A stretch of 64,000 nt of DNA from Chthonomonas sp. (GCA_016788425.1 JAEURQ010000002.1:868001-932000), one strand, 5' to 3'; counted from the stretch's first letter, positions 56,235 through 63,891 are shown. The notes: generated by a model from the letters alone, not told the origin. Numbers and translations are program-made.

Positions 56235-56519
56235 ATGAAGAAAATCCTGGTAATTGCCTTGTTTCTCGTTCAAATCGGCCTGGTCGGCTGCTCCGGTGGC
56301 GCCAAAGATCCGCTGAATGACGAGGCGTATATCAAGCAGTCCGAAGAGATCGGCAAACAAAAACGCGAGATTTTCCTGCGGGCCGAAGGCGATTACACCA
56401 AAATGGTAGATGGGGATCGAAAGACATATCTCTCCTTTTTTGACAACGAAGAAGACGCCCGCGCGTTCTGGGACATCATGAAAAATCCTCCCGGCGGCGC
56501 TCCTGGCGGAACGAAATAG
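56235..56519 (+). CDS. Small lipoprotein in the glucan regulon
   Basis: A 94-residue predicted lipoprotein: signal peptide with lipobox LVGC (Cys about residue 19) and a charged, mainly helical mature part (KQSEEIGKQKREIFLRAEGD) ending Gly/Pro-rich. The family is unknown. It is divergent from GH94, shares its operator, and is followed after 35 nt by lacI, so it is probably cotranscribed with the regulator. TATAAT ends 9 nt before the ATG; an ATG 5 nt upstream is followed at once by a stop. It may assist the importer or sense the glycan at the membrane. Confidence 0.75.
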   Translation: MKKILVIALFLVQIGLVGCSGGAKDPLNDEAYIKQSEEIGKQKREIFLRAEGDYTKMVDGDRKTYLSFFDNEEDARAFWDIMKNPPGGAPGGTK

Positions 56520-56538
56520 CCGCCCCATCGGTCTAACA

Positions 56539-56552
56539 CTGAAACGGTTCAC
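56539..56552. promoter_or_regulatory. LacI-type operator abutting the lacI start
   Basis: CTGAAACGGTTCAC ends 2 nt before the lacI ATG at 56555. It differs from the consensus only in the last base. A repressor bound here would block its own gene, either at initiation or as a roadblock to transcription from the lipoprotein gene. Confidence 0.8.
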
Positions 56553-56554
56553 CA

Positions 56555-57610
56555 ATGACAAAGCGAATTACCATAGCGGACGTAGCTGAACGAGCGGGCG
56601 TGGGGAAAGTCACGGTCAGCTACGTGCTCAATGGTCGAGCCGACGAAATGCGGATTTCCAGCCAAACCCAAGAGCGCATCTTGGCCGCGGCCAAAGAGCT
56701 GGATTACCGTCCGAATGGCGTGGCCCGCATGCTCTCCCGCAAGCAGAGCGATATCGTGGCCGTCATCTTCCAAGACCCGAACTACTTCTCTCTCGGCTCC
56801 ACGTTTCTCAACGAGGTCCTGCACGGCGTTTGCCGCGAGTGCGTAGAACAGAAGCTCGACCTGATGCTTCACACCCGCCCCTCGGAGAACGTGTTTGACG
56901 AAGCCAACGCGCTTTCGGATGGCCGCATTGATGGCCTGCTGGCGCTTCGCGATGAAGATGATGCGACCCTCCGCGCGCTGATTCGCCGCAAGTTCCCGCT
57001 CGTGCTGTTCTTCAGCCGACCGCTCGATCCCGACATCGCCTATGTCGATTGCGACAACTATACTGGTGGCAAAATCGCCGCCCAGCATTTGCTCTCTCTG
57101 GGTCACAAGCGGCTGGGCATGGTCGTCGGGCCGCAAAAATCGGTGGACTCCGCGGACCGCTACCAAGGATTTGCCAGCGTGGTGCAAGCCGCTGGGCACA
57201 GCATTGACCCGGCGCACATTGTGCCGTTCAATTCGCCCAAGGCGAGCGCCGAAGATTTCGCCGCCTTGCTCAAAAAGAAGGATCGCCCGACGGCGTTCTT
57301 CGTGTGGAGCGATGACGTAGCCTTCGAATGTATGAAGGTCGCCAAGGGCATGGGGCTTCGATTGCCCGAAGATTTATCGCTCGTGGGGTTCGACAGTACT
57401 CCCGCGTGCGATTTGGTCGAGCCAAAACTCACCAGTATTCGTCAACCCGTGGAGGACATGGCCCGTGCGGCCACTCGGATTCTCGCGGCCATTATTCGCG
57501 AGGAGGAAGGCGAGGCGACACACCTCGTGTTTCCGCCTCAACTTGTCGTTCGGGCGTCAACTGCCGCTCCGAGCGATGCTCGCCATTCTATTCAAGAGGA
57601 CATCATCTAA
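56555..57610 (+). CDS. LacI-family transcriptional regulator
   Basis: A 351-residue LacI/GalR-type regulator. The DNA-binding helix-turn-helix is TIADVAERAGVGKVTVSYVL (residues 6-25), with the hinge helix around NGVARMLSRKQSD. The periplasmic-binding-protein-like sensor domain spans about 62-340, including YVDCDNYTGGKIAAQHLLSL and LSLVGFDSTPACDLVEPKL, typical GalR/LacI blocks. CTGAAnCGnTTCAG sites near its own start and near four other transcription units (GH94, lipoprotein, two secreted paralogues) make it the likely repressor. The inducer is presumably an oligosaccharide. The next gene begins directly at the base after its stop. Confidence 0.93.
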   Translation: MTKRITIADVAERAGVGKVTVSYVLNGRADEMRISSQTQERILAAAKELDYRPNGVARMLSRKQSDIVAVIFQDPNYFSLGSTFLNEVLHGVCRECVEQKLDLMLHTRPSENVFDEANALSDGRIDGLLALRDEDDATLRALIRRKFPLVLFFSRPLDPDIAYVDCDNYTGGKIAAQHLLSLGHKRLGMVVGPQKSVDSADRYQGFASVVQAAGHSIDPAHIVPFNSPKASAEDFAALLKKKDRPTAFFVWSDDVAFECMKVAKGMGLRLPEDLSLVGFDSTPACDLVEPKLTSIRQPVEDMARAATRILAAIIREEEGEATHLVFPPQLVVRASTAAPSDARHSIQEDII

Positions 57611-58417
57611 ATGCAACAACGACGTGCGTTCACTCTCATTGAACTTCTCGTGGTCATCGCCATCATCGCGATCCTGGCCGCGATCCTGTTCCCCGTTTTC
57701 ACCAAGGCCAAGGAGGCAGCCAAGGTCACCGTGTCCATCAGCGGCATGAAGCAAGTCGGCACGGCTTGGTTTTTGTACAACAGCGACAACGACGACCAGT
57801 TCTCGCCGCGCCGAATCGCGGCCAGTTCGGCCGCCGGCAACGGCGAGCTTTCCTGGAAGCAGATCATTTTCCCGTACGTCAAGAGCATTGACGTGTTCCA
57901 GGACAAGGTGAACCCCGCCGCCAAGTATCCCGACGACACCAGCGACACCGGCTACCGCGCGAGCCTCGGTCAAGTCGTGGTTGGTCCGCGCATGGCCCGC
58001 GGATACGCCTATTACGATATGGCGTTCCTCGTGAACAGCGACTTCAACTCGCGCAACTATTCGCCGAGCCAAGTCGAAAACCCGGCCGACGTCATCACCA
58101 TCTTCGAACACAAGCGCGCTTGGGTGGATGGTGGCCCCTGGCTTAACTGGAATCTCAACGAAATCGACCCTATCCTCGGCGGCCGCATCGGCAACCGATT
58201 TGGTTATCCGTGGGGCGGAAAGAAGTGGGAAGAAAAGGCGATGATTGTCAGCTATGTGGACGGTCACGTGAAGCGCGCCACCACCGGCTCCATCTGTGGT
58301 CGCCCGGACTCGCTGAACCAGTGGAACTACATCAAGAACAACCTGGCCACCGACGCCCTTGGCGACATCACGTGGATGGACACCTATTGCTCGACTCGCC
58401 CGGCCGCCGTTCAGTAA
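57611..58417 (+). CDS. Prepilin-like protein of H-X9-DG type
   Basis: A 268-residue type IV pilin-like protein. The N-terminus QQRRAFTLIELLVVIAIIAI is a class III prepilin leader with Ala instead of Gly before the Phe, followed by the long hydrophobic helix. The C-terminal part carries SYVDGHVKRATTG, the H-X9-DG-type motif of the prepilin-like proteins that are numerous in Planctomycetes and Armatimonadota. It lies directly between lacI and GH144, with 0- and 4-nt gaps, so it belongs to the glucan operon. It might localise or display machinery for glucan capture, but its role is unknown. Confidence 0.9.
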   Translation: MQQRRAFTLIELLVVIAIIAILAAILFPVFTKAKEAAKVTVSISGMKQVGTAWFLYNSDNDDQFSPRRIAASSAAGNGELSWKQIIFPYVKSIDVFQDKVNPAAKYPDDTSDTGYRASLGQVVVGPRMARGYAYYDMAFLVNSDFNSRNYSPSQVENPADVITIFEHKRAWVDGGPWLNWNLNEIDPILGGRIGNRFGYPWGGKKWEEKAMIVSYVDGHVKRATTGSICGRPDSLNQWNYIKNNLATDALGDITWMDTYCSTRPAAVQ

Positions 58418-58421
58418 GCGC

Positions 58422-59705
58422 ATGATCCCTTCCCTGCTCCTCGCTGGCCATCTCGCGATGGCCGCTCCTCAAAGCCTGACCGGACAAGCACTGCTCGACG
58501 ATCTCTCCAAGAAATCTGTCCAGTACTTTTGGGATCAGTCCCATCCGAAGACGGGCTTTACGCGCGATCGCGCGGCCAACGAGGGCACGCAGGGACCCAA
58601 CAACGTCAGCAGCATCGCCGCCACCGGCTATGCTCTTTCGGCCTATGCCATCGGCGCTCAACGCGGCTGGCTCAATCGGGATGAGGCGCGCAAGCGAGTC
58701 ATCACCACGATCACCAGCGTGCTGAACCTGCACTCAGGCAAGAACGGCTGGTACTACCACTTCGTGGACTGGCAAACTGGCCAGCGCGTGTGGAACTGCG
58801 AAGTCTCCAGCATCGACTCGGCCATCTTCTTTGCTGGCCTGACCGTCGCGGAGCGCGGATTCAACGATCCCAAGATCTCGAAGCTCGCCGAGCAAGTGTT
58901 CTCCCGCGTGAACTGGAACTGGATGCTCACCGATGGTGGCGCTCAGCCGAACAGCCTGTACTTCAATCACGGTTGGAAACCCGAGGGCTTCCTCAACTAC
59001 CGTTGGTCGGGCTTCTGCGAGATGCTGTTCCTCTACATTCTCGCGTACGGTCATCACCCCACCATGCCGCAGGGCTCGTGGAACGCGTTTGCGCGGCCAT
59101 TGGTGACCTACAACACCACCGAGTTGCTCGCCGGTGGCCCGCTGTTTATGCACCAAATGACGCAGGGCTTTTACGATCTCAAGGAGTATCGCGACGAGCT
59201 CGGCTACGACTACTTTGTCGAAGGACGCAACGCCACGCTCGCCAACCGCCAGTACTGTCTGAACAACCCGCTCGGGTTCACCGGCTACGGCAGCAACATT
59301 TGGGGGCTGTCGGCGTGCGACATCCCGGGCGGATACGGCGCGCAGGGCGCGCCCGGCTGGATCAGCGACAACGGCACCTTGGCGCCGGCGGCGGCCGTGG
59401 CGAGTGTGATCTACACTCGCACGCTCAGCATCCGCGCGGCCGAAGCTTATCTGCAAAACTATCCGGCCAGCTACGGTCGCTACGGGTTCACAACTGGCCT
59501 CAACCCCAGCCAAAACTGGCGCTCGCCCGACGTGATTGGGATTGACCTGGGCCAAATGATGCTGAACATCGAGAACGCGCGCGACGGCATTGTTTACAAG
59601 TGGACGATGGGAAATCCGAAGACGAGAACCGCCTACGACAAGATCAAGCTTCGCCGGACGGCGGAAGGCGTTTGGGAAACTCGCCCGCTGCGCCTGACAA
59701 ACTAG
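58422..59705 (+). CDS. GH144/glycoamylase-fold glucanase, exported
   Basis: A 427-residue exported hydrolase with an (alpha/alpha)6-barrel of the PF10091 glycoamylase type, best matching GH144. A short signal peptide (1-15, ends AMAA) is followed by characteristic blocks: YFWDQSHPKTGFTRDRA, VSSIAATGYALSAYAIG, WNCEVSSIDSAIFFAG (with the Ser/Asp cluster), GYGSNIWGLSACDIP, and SDNGTLAPAAAVASV. Characterised GH144 enzymes are endo-beta-1,2-glucanases, so beta-1,2-glucan (or cyclic glucan) is the preferred substrate guess. Its ATG lies 4 nt after the stop of the prepilin-like gene. Other PF10091 members act differently, so specificity is not proven. Confidence 0.87.
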   Translation: MIPSLLLAGHLAMAAPQSLTGQALLDDLSKKSVQYFWDQSHPKTGFTRDRAANEGTQGPNNVSSIAATGYALSAYAIGAQRGWLNRDEARKRVITTITSVLNLHSGKNGWYYHFVDWQTGQRVWNCEVSSIDSAIFFAGLTVAERGFNDPKISKLAEQVFSRVNWNWMLTDGGAQPNSLYFNHGWKPEGFLNYRWSGFCEMLFLYILAYGHHPTMPQGSWNAFARPLVTYNTTELLAGGPLFMHQMTQGFYDLKEYRDELGYDYFVEGRNATLANRQYCLNNPLGFTGYGSNIWGLSACDIPGGYGAQGAPGWISDNGTLAPAAAVASVIYTRTLSIRAAEAYLQNYPASYGRYGFTTGLNPSQNWRSPDVIGIDLGQMMLNIENARDGIVYKWTMGNPKTRTAYDKIKLRRTAEGVWETRPLRLTN

Positions 59706-59766
59706 GCTTGGAAAAACTCAAGAACACCTAGACAAACGATCCGCGACCAAGTATGATGGAGTTCTT

Positions 59767-60294
59767 ATGAAACGCATCATTGTTTCGCTTACGGTTTGCT
59801 CTATCGCCGCGCTGTCGCTTGCGGGCGGTCTCAAGGATATGGTCATGGCGACCAATAACGCCGTGATCAAGGCGATCAAGGCCAAGGACGTCGCCGCTTT
59901 CGAAAAGGCCGTCAAACCGACCGTCACCAAGGACTTCAAGTACATCGAAATGGGTCGAACCATGGACTATAAGACCATGGTCAGCAACATGAAGATGGGC
60001 TTCCAAATGATGGACAAGGTCGAAAAGGCCGAAGTCAAGCTGATTTCCTGCAAGGAAAGCGGCAACAAGGGTACGGCCGTTTACGTCGTTGACATGGTCA
60101 ACACGATGATGGGCGAAGACAAGAAGGTCCATAAGATTGGCTTCAAAGGCAAGTCCACCGATATGTACGTGAAGGTCAACGGCAAGTGGATGTGCAAGCA
60201 AATGACCTGGACCGAAGTCGTGATGACGATGGACGGCAAGCCGTTCGACCCCAGCAAGATGGCTCCTCCCGCCAACACCGGCAAGGGTAAGTAA
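59767..60294 (+). CDS. Exported SnoaL/DUF4440-like protein
   Basis: A 175-residue protein with a signal peptide (about 1-19, ends SLAGG). The mature part has the cone-like alpha+beta arrangement of NTF2/SnoaL proteins: NNAVIKAIKAKDVAAFEKAV (helix), TVTKDFKYIEMGRTMDYKTM, and a terminal strand containing DMYVKVNGKWMCKQMTW. It ends in a Pro/Lys/Gly tail. No catalytic residue can be assigned. A TATGAT element and GGAG lie upstream. A hairpin about 70 nt after its stop may end the transcript. Confidence 0.72.
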   Translation: MKRIIVSLTVCSIAALSLAGGLKDMVMATNNAVIKAIKAKDVAAFEKAVKPTVTKDFKYIEMGRTMDYKTMVSNMKMGFQMMDKVEKAEVKLISCKESGNKGTAVYVVDMVNTMMGEDKKVHKIGFKGKSTDMYVKVNGKWMCKQMTWTEVVMTMDGKPFDPSKMAPPANTGKGK

Positions 60295-60298
60295 ATCC

Positions 60299-60523
60299 TT
60301 GCGAGATGAGCTTTACCTTGACAGCCCGGTGAATCAGCCGGACCGGGAAGCTCATTTAGACGAAGCCCTGAACCAAGCTTGGGTTCAGGGCTTTCGTTGC
60401 GTCGTCGTCGAGATCGCGATGGACGACTCCGACTTTGTGTCGCTGGCCAGGGCTCGTCGGGCCGAGTTTCTGCCGATCCAATGCGGACTGGCCGAAGTTC
60501 GGTTTCGAGCCCCGCGCGACTAG
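60299..60523 (+). CDS. Possible small protein, 74 residues
   Basis: A TTG-initiated frame of 74 residues with GC-rich third codon positions. It contains VQGFRCVVVEIAMDDSDFVSLARARRAEF, and no domain is recognised. A stable hairpin (60364-60392) lies within it, which argues for a terminator of the upstream gene instead. The frame lacks a good ribosome-binding site and overlaps the end of the converging PEP-CTERM gene by 4 nt. It is listed as uncertain. Confidence 0.3.
   Translation: MRDELYLDSPVNQPDREAHLDEALNQAWVQGFRCVVVEIAMDDSDFVSLARARRAEFLPIQCGLAEVRFRAPRD
60364..60394 (+). terminator. Hairpin after the SnoaL-like gene
   Basis: Arms AGCCCTGAACC (60364-60374) and GGTTCAGGGCT (60382-60392), loop AAGCTTG, then TTTC. 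The U-tract is short, so terminator activity is moderately likely. Alternatively it is only part of a small coding frame. Confidence 0.5.
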
Positions 60524-61488
60524 TTCTTTCGGCGTCGGAGCAGCAACGCCGCGCCCGCGGCCAAGGCGATCATCGAAGCCGGTTCGGGCACCATTGCCAA
60601 GTAGCCCATGTTGTGGCCGGTGGCAAAGTTGCCGTTCGAAATCCAGAGACCGCTCGAGAATCCGAATCGCTCAATCTGGTTGGATTGGTGACCCGAGACA
60701 AACATCTCGTTACCGTCCGGGCTAAACGCAATTCCGAGAGCCGAACTGGAACTTGCAACCGCCGTATGTCCGGTCGGCATATAATTCGCGTCGAAGTCAA
60801 TTCGGCGCACCTGTCCGCTTTGGAACACAGTCGCGTAGATGGAGTTTCCGCGACGCGCCATTTGGTGCAATGCGCCACCGCCAATGCTAACGATGGTTGT
60901 GCCTCCAAACGAGTTGGCCAAGATATCCGTCACGCGGAGTTGCCCACCCGCAGTGGTCTCCCACAACTTCTTTCCGTCCGGTGACACCCAAGCATCGCGC
61001 ACGTCGCCACTGGCCACGCCACCGATATCTACGTAGCCCGAACCCGTGTCGCGGTAGCGGCGCGTGCCATTGCTCACCGTGGTTTGGAACAAGTCGCCGT
61101 TCGGAGCGAAATTGCCGCCATGGAAGCCCTGGTAAGCAGGCGACGATTGCGTAGCGATGGTGGTCGGCGCGCCCAGCGACGAGCCATTCCAGGCCATTTT
61201 TTGGACCGAACCCTGGCCAATCGTGTTGCCGTGCCGGTTCATCACATACAGGTTGTTGTTGCGATAAACAAGACCTGCCGGGTCGTGAAGCGCGGACGCC
61301 GCCACACCAGGGCCGGCAATGGCGGGCGCGTTATTGCTGGCAAAGTTGTAACGCTGAATGCCTCCGTAGGCAGCCGTGTTGCCGCCTTGCGAAAAGGCGT
61401 TGGTCTCAGCCGCGAAGATTGAGAAGCCGGCAAAGGCAAACTGCCCGAGAATCAGAACAGATGATGAGAGAATAAATTTGTAGGTCAT
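60520..61488 (-). CDS. PEP-CTERM protein with beta-propeller-like repeats
   Basis: A 322-residue exported protein. The signal peptide is about residues 1-20 (ends FAFAG). The body contains several NHL/SMP-30-like propeller motifs: PAGLVYRNNNLYVMNRHGN, GGNFAPNGDLFQTT, DAWVSPDGKKLWET and GIAFSPDGNEMFVS. The C-terminus is the PEP-CTERM sorting tail MVPEPASM, hydrophobic segment and RRRKN. Such propellers often bind surface or matrix components. It lies downstream of, and in the same direction as, the micro-ORF and CHRD genes, but a terminator separates them. Confidence 0.85.
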   Translation of the reverse strand: MTYKFILSSSVLILGQFAFAGFSIFAAETNAFSQGGNTAAYGGIQRYNFASNNAPAIAGPGVAASALHDPAGLVYRNNNLYVMNRHGNTIGQGSVQKMAWNGSSLGAPTTIATQSSPAYQGFHGGNFAPNGDLFQTTVSNGTRRYRDTGSGYVDIGGVASGDVRDAWVSPDGKKLWETTAGGQLRVTDILANSFGGTTIVSIGGGALHQMARRGNSIYATVFQSGQVRRIDFDANYMPTGHTAVASSSSALGIAFSPDGNEMFVSGHQSNQIERFGFSSGLWISNGNFATGHNMGYLAMVPEPASMIALAAGAALLLRRRKN

Positions 61489-61543
61489 GGTTCACCCATC
61501 AGTGTTATATCCGGCCATCGCTAAATTTGCGCTAAATGAAATG

Positions 61544-61583
61544 CCAAAAAATGGGTAGCCGCCAAGCTCGCCGGCGACTACCC
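61544..61583 (-). terminator. Intrinsic terminator after the PEP-CTERM-like micro-ORF
   Basis: Minus-strand hairpin with arms GGGTAGTCGCC and GGCGGCTACCC (one mismatched pair), loop GGCGAGCTT, followed by ATTTTTTGG. It lies 19 nt after the micro-ORF stop. Confidence 0.8.
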
Positions 61584-61602
61584 CAGTAAGGTTGCGGGGA
61601 AC

Positions 61603-61671
61603 CTACTTGCGGCGTCGAAGCAGCAATACAGCGCCCGCGACCAGTGCGCCCAGTGTCTTTACAGATTTCAT
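61603..61671 (-). CDS. 22-residue PEP-CTERM-like tail micro-ORF
   Basis: ATG 61671 opens a 22-codon frame, MKSVKTLGALVAGAVLLLRR plus Arg-Lys and stop, which is a membrane helix and Arg cluster like the ends of PEP-CTERM proteins, but with no PEP box and no ectodomain. It lies between the CHRD gene and a strong terminator. It could be the remnant of a deleted PEP-CTERM gene or a genuine small membrane peptide. No ribosome-binding site is evident. Confidence 0.4.
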   Translation of the reverse strand: MKSVKTLGALVAGAVLLLRRRK

Positions 61672-61792
61672 AGCATTGGTTTTTGAGTCGGGCAACTCTC
61701 TCCAATGCCAGTATAAGTGCCGTACTCGCAAAAACTTCCTTTCCAACTGGATTGTTCAGGCAATGTTCATGGAGTTGAGGCTGATTGTCGCC

Positions 61793-62371
61793 TCAGGTGC
61801 CTTTTCGGCGACGGCAGAGTAGCAATGCTGCTCCTGCAATCCATGCACTGAACATGCCGGGTTCGGGGACCGGTGCCAAATTCGCGCGAAGTTCACCCCC
61901 TGTAAAAGCCGAAGAGCGAACATTAAAATAGGCCCGGTATGCGAGCATCCTTCCTAGCAGCTGATGGTAAGCGCGAAAGGTCGTACCGCCACTTGCAGCA
62001 ATAAACGCCGGGTTGTATGTTGATGATTGCGCGAGACTGTAGGTCATGTCCATCGACCCGCTCTGAACTCCCAGCGGAAATCCGCTAAAACTGGGTGCCT
62101 CAGTAGCCGCAAGGCCATTTGTGGCGTTGCCATTTGAATCATGAATTTGAGCCCCTGTCGTATTGCCTGCTAGACCCGCAAAGTTTAGGCGAATTCGCAT
62201 GGTGTGGATGCTGGTATCCACCACGATGAAAACGTGTCCCGTACCGGTGGACGAATTGGCGGGGACCACTGTTGCTCCGCGAAGGGTTCCGGTGAAAAAA
62301 TATAAGTTTGCTTGAGCCAAGCCGGCGACTTGGACCACCCCAAAGAACAGAAAGACCTTAAAAAACCTCAT
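61793..62371 (-). CDS. PEP-CTERM protein with CHRD domain
   Basis: A 192-residue exported protein. The signal peptide is about residues 1-21 (ends AQAN). The mature part is a CHRD domain: FTGTLRGATVVPANSSTGTG at the start, a VVDTSIHTMRIRLNFAGL strand pair, a later QIHDSNGNATNG loop and a final AYFNVRSSAFTGGELRANL, the typical ending of this fold. The C-terminus PVPEPGM, hydrophobic run and CRRRKGT is a PEP-CTERM tail. ATG 62371 is chosen for the signal peptide; the longer frame upstream is not coding-like. The domain is widespread in extracellular matrix-type proteins of unknown role. Confidence 0.85.
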   Translation of the reverse strand: MRFFKVFLFFGVVQVAGLAQANLYFFTGTLRGATVVPANSSTGTGHVFIVVDTSIHTMRIRLNFAGLAGNTTGAQIHDSNGNATNGLAATEAPSFSGFPLGVQSGSMDMTYSLAQSSTYNPAFIAASGGTTFRAYHQLLGRMLAYRAYFNVRSSAFTGGELRANLAPVPEPGMFSAWIAGAALLLCRRRKGT

Positions 62372-62507
62372 ATCAGACAAAGAGCCAATGCCCTCTCCAT
62401 CTGCATTATAGTGTGCAATTGTCAGAAATCCGCACCTTTGAGTCGAATTTTCTGATGGGTCGGCCTCGGACAATTCCACCACCGCAGGCTTCATAATCGG
62501 AGTTGAC

Positions 62508-62807
62508 ATGACCTTACACGGCGTTGACGTTTACATTTGGTCGGCCGAAACCCCCGACCTACCCAAGGAGCACGGCCCCATGAAGTTGGAGCTCATCTCG
62601 AACCGCGGCACGAAAATTTATCCGGGTCCGGCCCCCGATATCAAGCTGCTGGATTGGCCGCGCTGCCGCTTCACCAGCGACGACGTGGTGACCAACGAGC
62701 AGATTCAGGCGCTGTTGAACGACCTCACCGCCGCCGGCCACACCTGGACGAAGTGCCAAAAGCTCTTCCGCGACAACGGGACGAACCTTTACTCCCAACC
62801 CTATTAA
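62508..62807 (+). CDS. Stand-alone isocitrate dehydrogenase C-terminal-like domain
   Basis: A 99-residue protein. GVDVYIW near the start, then MKLELISNRGTKIYPG (about residues 25-40) and DWPRCRFTSDD (about 49-59), resemble from memory the extra C-terminal domain of Thermus/Rickettsia-type isocitrate dehydrogenases, which has an LISNRGT-like block and an RCRF motif. Here that domain is a separate gene, 19 nt upstream of the catalytic gene. GGAG precedes the ATG. It is probably a partner subunit or stabilising domain of the dehydrogenase. The match should be tested by profile search. Confidence 0.7.
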   Translation: MTLHGVDVYIWSAETPDLPKEHGPMKLELISNRGTKIYPGPAPDIKLLDWPRCRFTSDDVVTNEQIQALLNDLTAAGHTWTKCQKLFRDNGTNLYSQPY

Positions 62808-62826
62808 GAGGATTTAGAACGAACAC

Positions 62827-63825
62827 ATGGCACACAAAGTAGCTCTCGTCCGAGGCGACGGAACCGGCCCCGAGCTGGTCGCCGCCGTCGAAAAGATCAT
62901 CAACACGGCCAAGGTCAACATCGATTGGGTTGACGTAGAAGCCGGTCTCAAGTGCGTGGAGGCGGGCAAACCCATCGTCCCCGACGAGACCATCGCGACG
63001 ATCAAGGAACTGGGCATCGGTCTCAAGGGCCCGATGACCACCCCGATCGGCAAGGGTTCGGTTTCGCCGAACGTAACCCTGCGCAAGAAGCTCGACCTGT
63101 ACGCCTGCGTGCGTCCGGTCAAGTCGATGCCCGGCGTCGAAACTCCGTTTAAGAATCTGGACATCGTCATCTTCCGCGAAAACACGGAAGACCTGTACGC
63201 CCAGATTGAATACATGTGCACGCCGACCGTCGCCCACAGCGTCAAGCTGATCTCGGAATACGGTTGCGAGCGCATCATCCGCGCCGCGTTTGAATACGCC
63301 GTCAAGAACAACCGCAAGAAAGTGGTCGCCGTTCACAAGGCGAACATCATGAAGGTGGCCGACGGCCTGTTCCTCAAGACCTTCAACCGCATCAAGGAAG
63401 AGTATCCGCAGATTGAAGCTTGGGACAACATCGTGGACAACCAGTGCATGCAACTGGTGACCCGTTGGAACCAGTACGACGTGTTGGTCACCCTCAACCT
63501 CTATGGCGATATCGTGAGCGACCTCGCCGCCGGCATGATGGGCGGTCTCGGCGTCGCGCCGGGTGCCAACTACGGCGAAGGCTGCGCACTCTTTGAAGCC
63601 GTTCACGGCTCCGCGCCGAAGTACACCGGCCTCAACAAGGTCAACCCCACCGCGCTGTTGCTTTCGGCAACTTTGATGCTTGAGCACTTGAAGGAAAACG
63701 ACGCGAAGGCCCAAATCGAGGGCGCGCTCCTGGCGACGCTCGCCAAGGGAATTAAGACCTACGACGTCGGTGGCTCGGCCACGCTCAGCGACTTCGCCGA
63801 CGCGATCTGCTCGGAACTTCGCTAA
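62827..63825 (+). CDS. icd: Isocitrate dehydrogenase (catalytic part)
   Basis: A 332-residue beta-decarboxylating dehydrogenase; the TCA-cycle isocitrate dehydrogenase fits best. Conserved blocks: VALVRGDGTGPE at the start, GSVSPNVTLRKKLDLYACVR (about 78-97, isocitrate site with Ser and Arg), IFRENTEDLYA (about 115-125), VHKANIMK, and LNLYGDIVSDLAAGMMGG with the metal-binding aspartates. HGSAPKYTGLNKVNP contains Lys-Tyr at the positions that favour NADP in E. coli Icd. Its length lacks the extra C-terminal domain of the Thermus type, which the upstream gene appears to supply. Isopropylmalate or homoisocitrate dehydrogenase is less likely because of NVTLRK. Confidence 0.92.
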   Translation: MAHKVALVRGDGTGPELVAAVEKIINTAKVNIDWVDVEAGLKCVEAGKPIVPDETIATIKELGIGLKGPMTTPIGKGSVSPNVTLRKKLDLYACVRPVKSMPGVETPFKNLDIVIFRENTEDLYAQIEYMCTPTVAHSVKLISEYGCERIIRAAFEYAVKNNRKKVVAVHKANIMKVADGLFLKTFNRIKEEYPQIEAWDNIVDNQCMQLVTRWNQYDVLVTLNLYGDIVSDLAAGMMGGLGVAPGANYGEGCALFEAVHGSAPKYTGLNKVNPTALLLSATLMLEHLKENDAKAQIEGALLATLAKGIKTYDVGGSATLSDFADAICSELR

Positions 63826-63844
63826 GCCTCACCGGCCACATCAG

Positions 63845-63875
63845 TCGGAGCCTGCAATCCAGGCTCCGATTTTTT
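63845..63875 (+). terminator. Intrinsic terminator after icd
   Basis: Arms TCGGAGCCTG (63845-63854) and CAGGCTCCGA (63860-63869), loop CAATC, followed by six T. Confidence 0.93.
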
Positions 63876-63885
63876 GCGTGTCTGG

Positions 63886-63891
63886 TACAAT
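63886..63891 (+). promoter_or_regulatory. Candidate -10 element of a gene starting at the window edge
   Basis: TACAAT shortly after the icd terminator. Transcription from here would make a leader of about 100 nt before ATG 63996. I see no known riboswitch or start-adjacent -10 in it. Confidence 0.45.

Noticed and set aside
60364-60392. Further LacI operator because the arms include CTGAACC and GGTTCAG
   Set aside because: The arms are 7 nt apart, not joined by a central CG as in the other sites, and the element has hairpin-terminator form after a gene.
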